Shown here: piece after piece, positions 37,826 through 43,576 of the stretch | Layout: each line of letters opens with the position of its first letter | Position numbering within the stretch: position 1 is the stretch's first letter | DNA from: Chloroflexi bacterium UBA4730 | GTDB taxonomy: Bacteria > Chloroflexota > Limnocylindria > P2-11E | Direction: 5' to 3' | Assembly: GCA_002404155.1 (NCBI GenBank) | Contig: DHJC01000082.1 | Coordinates: forward strand, 1-43,576 | DNA: 43,576 bases | Notes under the pieces: model-generated | Database searches by the model: none | Told to the model about the DNA's origin: nothing | Seen by the model: only the letters and a program-made list of their open reading frames with translations | Position numbers and translations under genes: made by a program

Positions 37826-39448
37826 ATGGTAGGGGAGCAGAGCGCGTTCCGGCAGCAGGTCGAGGCGTTCGTCCGCGACCGCTACGCGCTCGATCCGACC
37901 GCCGCCACCATCGCCGGTCTCCACGATCACGACGCGCGGCTCGCCGATCTGAGCGACGAGGGGTTCGCCGCGCGCGACGCGTTCACCGACCGCTGGCTCC
38001 ACGTCTTCGAGTCGCATGACCCGGCGTCATGGGCGGCGCCGGATCGCACCGACCTGGCCCTCGTCCTGGGCGAGCTCCGCGGTGAGAAGGCCCTCCGGCC
38101 GTTCGAGCGCCAGGCCCGCCAGCCGTCCCTCTATTCGGACGCGATCACCCGCGGCGCGTACTACGCGCTCATCCGCGAGGAGGGCGACGTCGAGACACGC
38201 TTCGACGCCCTTGCCGAACGACTGGAGCAGGCCCCCGCGGCCCTCCGGCACGCCGTCGCCAATCTCGATCCCGACCGCGTGCCACCGGTCTATGTCGTCG
38301 TCGCGGGCGAGAGCGCCACCGCGGGCGCGACGTTCGTCCGCGCGATCCTGCCATCGCTCGCGCCGCAAGGCTCGAAGGCGAAGGCCGCACTCACCGGGGC
38401 GGGGAAGCGCGCCGGCGACGCCCTCGACCAGTACGCGTCGTGGCTCCGCGACGACCTCATGCGCCGCGCGAAGGGCAGCTTCGCGATCGGGCGCGACGCG
38501 TTCGACGCGCTGCTACGCGACAGAGAGCTGCTTCCATATGACTCGACATCACTGCAGAAGTGGGGCGAGGAGCTGTATGCCGAGACCGCGGCCAAGCTCG
38601 CTGACGCCGCTCGCGCGCTCGGCGACACCGAGTGGCGCGACTCGGTCGACCGCCTGCGGAAGGAGCACCCGTCGGAGGACGAGCTCGTCGGCGCGTATCG
38701 CACCGAGATGGAGCGCTCGCGCGCGGCGACGCATGTCGCCGATCTCGCGTCGTTCCCGGCGGGCGAGTCGCTCACCGTCGAGTCGATGCCCGACTTCGCG
38801 CGGCCGACCCTTCCATACGCGGCGTACGTCCAGCCCGGCCCGTTCGAGCGCGCGCGCCGCGGCCGGTTCTGGGTGACCCTGCCGGCGCCGGACGAGCCCG
38901 AGACCGTCAAGGAGGAGCGCCTGTCCGGCCATCCGCGGAAGGGCATCGCGGTCATCGCGTGCCACGAGGGGTACCCCGGGCACCACCTGCAGCTCGCGAC
39001 GGCCGCCGACCATCCGTCGATCGCTCGCAAAGCGATCCGCTCGAACGTGTTGATCGAGGGCTGGGGCCTGTACGTCGAGGAGCTCATGACCGAGCTCGGG
39101 TTCCTCGACGATCCCGAGACCCGCCTGCTGCGCCTCAAGGACCTGCTCTGGCGCGCGGCGCGGGTGAGCGTGGACGTCGGCCTTTCGACCGGGGAGCTCG
39201 GCTTCGAGCAGGCCGTGAACTTCATGCTGGAGGGACCGAAGCTCGAGCGGACAGCGGCCGTCGGCGAATGCCGACGGTACACGCTCAACCCGCTGCAGCC
39301 ATCGAGCTACGCCCTCGGCCGTGCGGCGATCCTCGACCTGCGGGCCCGCGCCCGGCGCAAGGGCTTCGGGATGCGCGCGTTCCACGACGCTCTGCTCGGC
39401 TGCGCCTCGATCCCGCCGGCGCTCGCGGCCGCGGAGCTGGGTCTGTAG
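37826..39448 (+). CDS. DUF885-family putative metallopeptidase
   Basis: 540 residues with no signal peptide. The zinc motif HEGYPGHHLQL (His380, Glu381, His386/387; nt 38963 onward) is followed by VLIEGWGLYVEELMTELG near 405, which carries the third ligand Glu typical of DUF885 proteins. These resemble M32/M3-like helical metallopeptidases. FRQQVEAFVRDRYALDPTAA and TIAGLHDHDARLADLS match the N-terminus of the family. The substrate is unknown. ATG 37826 is preceded by an in-frame TTG at 37823. It ends only 4 nt before the convergent Tad gene, with no room for a proper terminator. Confidence 0.85.
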   Translation: MVGEQSAFRQQVEAFVRDRYALDPTAATIAGLHDHDARLADLSDEGFAARDAFTDRWLHVFESHDPASWAAPDRTDLALVLGELRGEKALRPFERQARQPSLYSDAITRGAYYALIREEGDVETRFDALAERLEQAPAALRHAVANLDPDRVPPVYVVVAGESATAGATFVRAILPSLAPQGSKAKAALTGAGKRAGDALDQYASWLRDDLMRRAKGSFAIGRDAFDALLRDRELLPYDSTSLQKWGEELYAETAAKLADAARALGDTEWRDSVDRLRKEHPSEDELVGAYRTEMERSRAATHVADLASFPAGESLTVESMPDFARPTLPYAAYVQPGPFERARRGRFWVTLPAPDEPETVKEERLSGHPRKGIAVIACHEGYPGHHLQLATAADHPSIARKAIRSNVLIEGWGLYVEELMTELGFLDDPETRLLRLKDLLWRAARVSVDVGLSTGELGFEQAVNFMLEGPKLERTAAVGECRRYTLNPLQPSSYALGRAAILDLRARARRKGFGMRAFHDALLGCASIPPALAAAELGL

Positions 39449-39452
39449 CGGC

Positions 39453-40808
39453 CTATTCGGCCAGGCGCGGGAGGATCGGCGCCGCTGTGGTGCCGGCCGT
39501 GTAGATGATGTTCAGGTCGCCGTTCTGCAGGTCGATGGTCTTCCCGATGAGCTGCCCGCCACCGATCGTCGCGCCGTTGCCGTTGAAGCTGATCGCGCCG
39601 TTCGGAACGTAGATGGTCCCAGCGGCGTCGAGGTTCCCGGAGCCTCCGACCGACAACGACGTCGTGCAGGTGCGGTCCTGGTAGATGCCCATGTTCGCGT
39701 AGGGGCCGGTCGTCATCGGGCGAAGGACGATCGGGTGGTTGCCGCTCTCGACCATGTCCGAGCACGTACCGGTGGAGGTGGGGAAGTTGCTCGTCGTGTT
39801 GTAGATGAGCACGCGCCCGTCGCACGGCGTGGCGGTGTTGGGGTCGATGTGCAGCGGGTCCGTGTCCCGGCTGATGTCGCCGCCCAGCCCGGCGCCCTTC
39901 AGGATGTAGATCCCGTGGCACAGGGCCACGTTTGTCAGCTGGGTCGTGTAGATGCCCTCGACCGCGGTGTGCGTGCCGGCGATCTCGGCCGGATTCGTCG
40001 GCAGGGTCGTGATGCCGTTGTAGCTCTTGCCGTCGGGCTTCGGGTACCCCGCGAACGGATCGGCGGCCGCGGTGACCCCGGCGTGGACCGTCACGCCCGC
40101 GGGGAAGGTGTCGCCAGTCGTCCCGCCCACGGTGTTGAGGGCGTAGCCGTTGGGCGTGCACGGGGCCGGAGCGAGGGCGCAGATCTGGAGATCCTGGCCC
40201 GAGGTGAAGCCACTCGCGGATGACGTGTTGCAGGAGTTCGAGATGATGCCGCCGCCGTACACGTGGATGTTCTCGTTCGGGGACACCGTGAGCGCCGCGG
40301 CCGCACAGCTCGTGCTGAGGGCCATGATCGGATAGCCGTTGTTCAGGCTCTCGGCGCCGGCCACACCACGGGCGCGGACCGGATTGAACGCCGCCTCGGC
40401 CGGGACCAGCGTCGTCTTGACCTGCTTGACGATGACGACCTCGACGTGCTTGACCGGGCTCTCGCCCGCGTAGAGGCCGGAGGTCGGCGCGTTCGAGGAC
40501 GCGAGCGCCGAGCCGTTGACCGTCACCGTCGTGCTGTTCACGCCGTTGACGAAGCCGTTCGTGGCGGCGTCCGTGATCGCCGCCGCGGTGGCCTGCAGCA
40601 CCGTGCCGCCCTGGTACAGGACGACCGCGCCGGCGAACGCCGCGGCATCGGCGGTCTCCTGCTGGGTCCGCTTGGAGGCGAACAGCTGGCCGGCGTCGAT
40701 CGCCAGACCGACGGCGAACATGAGGGCCATGAAGACGATCGCGATCATGACGAGCGCCTGCCCGCCTTCGCTCTCGCGACCGAAGAACCTACCCACCTTT
40801 TTCCTCAC
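39453..40808 (-). CDS. TadG-like protein with beta-rich polymer-like C-terminal region
   Basis: 451 residues. The Tad (PF13400-type) N-terminus EGGQALVMIAIVFMALMFAV is a membrane helix, followed by QQETADAAAFAGAVVLYQGG, typical of TadE/TadG pilin-like proteins. The remaining about 380 residues are Gly/Thr/Asn-rich beta structure with repeated turns (VPNGAISFNGNGATIGGGQL) and several Cys (TSCAAA, NSCNTSS, TPCDGR), suggesting disulfides in an exported chain. The GTG start overlaps the upstream TadE-like stop by 4 nt. Tad G-type proteins are minor pseudopilins or stalk components; the long C-terminal region is this protein's distinctive part. Confidence 0.8.
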   Translation of the reverse strand: MRKKVGRFFGRESEGGQALVMIAIVFMALMFAVGLAIDAGQLFASKRTQQETADAAAFAGAVVLYQGGTVLQATAAAITDAATNGFVNGVNSTTVTVNGSALASSNAPTSGLYAGESPVKHVEVVIVKQVKTTLVPAEAAFNPVRARGVAGAESLNNGYPIMALSTSCAAAALTVSPNENIHVYGGGIISNSCNTSSASGFTSGQDLQICALAPAPCTPNGYALNTVGGTTGDTFPAGVTVHAGVTAAADPFAGYPKPDGKSYNGITTLPTNPAEIAGTHTAVEGIYTTQLTNVALCHGIYILKGAGLGGDISRDTDPLHIDPNTATPCDGRVLIYNTTSNFPTSTGTCSDMVESGNHPIVLRPMTTGPYANMGIYQDRTCTTSLSVGGSGNLDAAGTIYVPNGAISFNGNGATIGGGQLIGKTIDLQNGDLNIIYTAGTTAAPILPRLAE

Positions 40809-41266
40809 CTCTGGATCACGAGCTGCGATCCGCCTCGCAGCGTGATCTGGAACGCTCCGCCGAGCAGGTACTGCGACGGCAGCGGAGTGAATGAAGCGCT
40901 CGCATCCACCGTGACGCGTTGGTTGCGCTGATTGCCGGCGTCGGGGTAGTCGACGGTGACGTCGATGTTGTAGACACCGACGGCGTTCGAGGTGACGGCG
41001 CTCACGACGTTGCCCAGGTTGTTGCTCACCGGGTTGAGGCAGACGGAGCAGGGCCCGACGATCGGGACGCCGGACGCGCCGTGCACGATCGCGTAGCGCG
41101 TGCCTTCGCGCGCAGCGTACGCAAGGGTGTTCTCCTGCCACACCGCGCGCGCGGTGTCGAAGATGCCGGTGACAAGCAGCAGGAAGATCGGCAGCACGAG
41201 CGCGAACTCGATGAGCGCCTGGGCCGACTGTTCCTTGCGGAACTCCGCCACCTTGAAGACGCGCAT
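40805..41266 (-). CDS. TadE-like pseudopilin 2
   Basis: 153 residues. SAQALIEFALVLPIFLLLVT is the TadE membrane segment preceded by Arg/Lys, followed by ARAVWQENTLAYAAREGTRY, the typical helix after it. The rest is an exported beta-rich domain with GPCSVCLNPV (two Cys) and a stretch ending QLVIQR. ATG 41266 overlaps the preceding TadE-like stop by 1 nt; an in-frame TTG at 41269 is also possible. It is the second of three co-directional Tad genes, tightly overlapped. Confidence 0.85.
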   Translation of the reverse strand: MRVFKVAEFRKEQSAQALIEFALVLPIFLLLVTGIFDTARAVWQENTLAYAAREGTRYAIVHGASGVPIVGPCSVCLNPVSNNLGNVVSAVTSNAVGVYNIDVTVDYPDAGNQRNQRVTVDASASFTPLPSQYLLGGAFQITLRGGSQLVIQR

Positions 41267-41700
41267 CAATAGAACGTCCGCATCGTGGTCGTACGGTCGA
41301 ACGTTCCGCTATTTGGCACGATCGGCCAGGCGATGATCGTCGACCAGCCGTACTGGACGCGGACGGAGACGAAGCACGGCGTCGCGATCGTCGGCGGGCT
41401 CACCACGCACGCGGTGCCGTCGGACTGTGCCTTCGTCACCGTGATGTTCGACCACGACGCGTTCGCCGTCGGCGTGCGATTGATCTCCTGCATGGCGACC
41501 GACTGGGCTTCGCCCGGCGTCGGGGTGGAGTCGATGGCGTAGGCCTCCGCACCCGCTCGCGACCCGTTCTCGACGGCGATCTGGAGGGCGAACGCCCGGG
41601 CCAGGTCCGCACCGCCGAGGAGGCCGAAAACGAGCAGCGGCAAGCACAGCGCGAGCTCGACGACCGACTGGCCGCCTTCACGGCGGAGGAACCTAACCAC
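41266..41700 (-). CDS. TadE-like pseudopilin 1
   Basis: 144 residues from GTG 41700. VVRFLRREGGQSVVELALCL followed by PLLVFGLLGGADLARAF gives the short basic leader and membrane helix of TadE. QIAVENGSRAGAEAYAID follows as expected. The exported part has a Cys pair (TACVVSPPTIATPC). An in-frame ATG at 41778 would add 26 residues unlike the usual leader, so GTG 41700 is preferred. No Shine-Dalgarno sequence is visible for either. It is the first gene of the three-gene Tad operon. The divergent gap 41701-41933 holds a 6-bp hairpin (GCGGCC/GGCCGC, 41834-41853) and otherwise nothing I can identify. Confidence 0.75.
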   Translation of the reverse strand: MVRFLRREGGQSVVELALCLPLLVFGLLGGADLARAFALQIAVENGSRAGAEAYAIDSTPTPGEAQSVAMQEINRTPTANASWSNITVTKAQSDGTACVVSPPTIATPCFVSVRVQYGWSTIIAWPIVPNSGTFDRTTTMRTFY

Positions 41701-41933
41701 CAGGGCCAACTTTGGCTGGGTGGCTGGAGGGACACGTCCCCCAACGGCGTGAGCTTGGTCCTGGGCCGCCTGGGGCATCCGATGGGCGGAAACCGGGCAT
41801 ACCTGGCTCGTCGCGACAGGTGCAATGGCGTCCGCGGCCGAATTCGTGGCCGCTGAATGAACGGTCCGCTAGTGTCCCGCGTACCAGATGTATCGCCGGT
41901 CACTAAAGAGGGCGATTGGGGGGTTGTGAGCTC

Positions 41934-43576
41934 ATGCGGCGACTCGTCGCGATCCTTGGCGCGGCCATGCTGGTGGCCGTCTCCTGTAGCTCCAGCAGCA
42001 CACCCGGTGGCGGGGCCTCGCCCTCGGCGGCCGCGTCGGAGACGCCGCAGCAGGGCGGTCGCGTCATCGAAGCGACCATCTCGGACATCGCGACCATGCA
42101 GCCCGTGCTCGTGAACGACACGGCCTCCGCCCGAATGACCGCGCTCCTGTACGACAACCTGATCCAGGTCGACTACAAGACCGGTGAGCCGCAGCCGCGC
42201 CTCGCGACGTTCTCGGTCTCGTCGGACAGCCTCAAGTACACCTACACCATCGATCCGAAGGCGGTCTGGTCCGACGGCAAGCCGATCATCGCGGACGACT
42301 GGCTCACCGGCCTGAAGGCCGTCGGCAAGAGCAAGAAGACCGTCCGCAAATCCTCGTTCCAGGACGTGCTTGGCTTCAAGGCCTACTCGGACGGCACGGC
42401 GACCACGATCCCGGGCGTCGCGATCGACCCCGCGAACCCGAAGAAGTTCACCGTGACCATGGCCACGGTCTCGTGCTCGGCGATCATCGACCTCATCGGT
42501 TACGTGCTCCCGACCCAGGTGTTCGGCAAGTACGTGACCGATACGTCGAAGGACGAGATCGACTCGGCACCGGAGAACACGGCCCCGACCGTCGTGAGCG
42601 GGCCGTTCAAGTTCACCGAGTGGCGCAAGGGTGACCAGGTCATCCTCGACAAGAACCCGACCTACTGGCAGGGCCCGGCGAATATCGACCAGTACGTGTA
42701 CAAGGTCGTCGCCAACCAGACCGCGATCACGAACGGCCTGAAGACCGGTGAGATCACGTTCGGCACGATCCAGGCGAAGGACCTCGCCGACGTGCAGACC
42801 GTCTCGACCGTGAAGATCGACAAGTACCAGAACCTCGGCTACACGTTCATCGGTTGGAACACCGCCAGCCCGACCGCCATCGGCCTCGCCGACAAGCGCG
42901 TGCGCCAGGCGCTCGCGTACGGCATCGACATGGACCAGGTCATCAAGGCCGTCGTCTTCGGTGAGGCGACGAAGCAGGTCGCGCACCACGTGCCGGTACA
43001 GTGGGCGTACCCGAGCGGCATCCAGCTCAACCAGTACGCGTACGACAAGGCCAAGGCGCAGCAGCTGCTCAAGGACGCCGGCTGGACCCCCGGCACGGAT
43101 GGCATCCTCCAGAACGCTGCGGGCAAGAAGTTCAACCTGACGATCTCGACGAACTCCGGCAACACGGAGCGGGAGACGCTCGCCACGGTGGCGGCCGAGC
43201 AGTACAAGCAGCTCGGCATCAACGCCAAGGCGGCGCCGGAAGCGTTCCAGGGCCTCGTGACCAAGCTCACGACCGGTGACTCGACGCTCGAAGCGACGAT
43301 CATCGGCTGGTCGCTCGGCGCCGAGCCGGACCCGTACCAGATCTGGCACTCGAGCCAGATCCCGGACACGGCGAAGAACGTCCAGGGCTTCGGCTTCACG
43401 TTCTTCAAGGACCCGGCGATGGACAAGGCGATCGAGGAAGCGCGTAACCCGTCGAACGGTGACTGCTCGATCGCCGCGCGCAAGAAGCAGTACGAAACGT
43501 TCAACCAGATCCTGAACGAGAACCAGCCGTACAACTTCGGCTACGCGAACAACGTGCTTGCGGTCTCGCAGAACTC
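41934..43576 (+). CDS. ABC transporter substrate-binding protein, oligopeptide type (partial)
   Basis: 547 codons, open to the window end. The lipoprotein signal RRLVAILGAAMLVAVSCSS has a lipobox with Cys near residue 18. Conserved SBP_bac_5 features include TALLYDNLIQVDYKTGEPQP near 65, WSDGKPIIADDWLTGLKAV near 110, GPFKFTEWRKGDQVILDKN near 220 and KRVRQALAYGIDMDQVIKAV near 320. LLKDAGWTPGTDG near 375 is another typical turn. The protein captures peptides or similar solutes outside the cell for an ABC importer. The C-terminus and any permease genes lie beyond the window. ATG 41934 is preceded by a G-rich stretch (GGGGGGTTGTGAGCTC). Confidence 0.9.
   Translation, partial: MRRLVAILGAAMLVAVSCSSSSTPGGGASPSAAASETPQQGGRVIEATISDIATMQPVLVNDTASARMTALLYDNLIQVDYKTGEPQPRLATFSVSSDSLKYTYTIDPKAVWSDGKPIIADDWLTGLKAVGKSKKTVRKSSFQDVLGFKAYSDGTATTIPGVAIDPANPKKFTVTMATVSCSAIIDLIGYVLPTQVFGKYVTDTSKDEIDSAPENTAPTVVSGPFKFTEWRKGDQVILDKNPTYWQGPANIDQYVYKVVANQTAITNGLKTGEITFGTIQAKDLADVQTVSTVKIDKYQNLGYTFIGWNTASPTAIGLADKRVRQALAYGIDMDQVIKAVVFGEATKQVAHHVPVQWAYPSGIQLNQYAYDKAKAQQLLKDAGWTPGTDGILQNAAGKKFNLTISTNSGNTERETLATVAAEQYKQLGINAKAAPEAFQGLVTKLTTGDSTLEATIIGWSLGAEPDPYQIWHSSQIPDTAKNVQGFGFTFFKDPAMDKAIEEARNPSNGDCSIAARKKQYETFNQILNENQPYNFGYANNVLAVSQN

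Noticed and set aside
39449..39463. Terminator between the DUF885 and TadG-like genes
   Set aside because: Only a 4-bp GGCC self-complementarity in a 4-nt gap; too weak.
41436..43349. Long minus-strand open frame opposite the ABC binding protein
   Set aside because: Covers part of the TadE-like gene in another frame and is antisense to a clear SBP; composition is Arg/Asp/Val-rich shadow.
1..43576. CRISPR array, insertion sequence or prophage
   Set aside because: No regularly spaced repeats, transposase, integrase, or structural phage gene is visible on either strand.

Overview
The window is a very GC-rich, gene-dense bacterial chromosome segment with ordinary housekeeping content and no phage, transposon or CRISPR signal. 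Many starts are GTG or TTG. There is an F420-type luciferase-like oxidoreductase, an Asp-type MurA, full-length RecN, an MHS-family carrier, a stress KGG-repeat protein, and many genes that apparently lack a Shine-Dalgarno sequence but carry a -10-like hexamer just upstream of the start codon. My best guess is a soil or freshwater Chloroflexota lineage (Limnocylindria-like) or an actinobacterial relative. This rests on gene content only and is a low-confidence placement. No gene-free stretch exceeds about 300 bases; the longest gaps are about 150 to 230 bases.

Layout, left to right. 0.2-1.4 kb: a frameshifted response-regulator receiver followed by a histidine kinase. 1.5-5.3 kb: three tightly spaced genes (F420-type oxidoreductase, nucleotidyl-cyclase-like/SRPBCC fusion, O-antigen-ligase-like protein with TPRs) ended by a strong hairpin. 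5.4-8.0 kb, minus strand: a secreted small protein, recN and an HU-like gene. 8.0-12.3 kb: a DinB-like protein, acetyl-CoA synthetase and an MHS carrier. 12.3-16.3 kb: a double-GNAT protein, three small proteins (one CsbD, one HMA-type lipoprotein), an HExxH membrane protein, dihydrolipoyl dehydrogenase and tRNA-Arg(UCU). 16.3-21.4 kb: acyl-ACP desaturase, EamA exporter, small lipoprotein, Cys-rich membrane protein, M20 peptidase and MFS carrier. 21.4-25.6 kb: a KGG stress protein with a structured leader, a trans-sulfuration enzyme, and a HAD plus RecB/RNase-H nuclease pair. 25.6-30.0 kb: murA, thrC, a membrane protein and cystathionine beta-synthase. 30.2-34.2 kb: an overlapping run of ArsR regulator, lone receiver, cystathionine gamma-synthase/lyase, CcdA, TlpA and FdhD. 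34.2-37.0 kb: DinB, SRPBCC, a TadC-like fragment, TatA with a zinc ribbon, MobB and MobA. 37.0-43.6 kb: DinB, YkgJ, DUF885 peptidase, a three-gene Tad pilin-like operon, and an oligopeptide-type ABC binding protein cut by the window end.

Two functional themes stand out. First, sulfur amino-acid metabolism: CBS, CGS/CGL, a second trans-sulfuration enzyme and threonine synthase. Second, maturation of an exported molybdoenzyme: CcdA, TlpA, FdhD, TatA, MobB and MobA, with no molybdoenzyme structural gene in view. The least expected signals are regulatory. One is a TAGNCT/TANNNT hexamer 6-11 nt before at least eight starts, including one 7-mer that appears to serve both directions between the HAD gene and murA. 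The other is a hairpin that buries the ribosome-binding site of the KGG stress gene.
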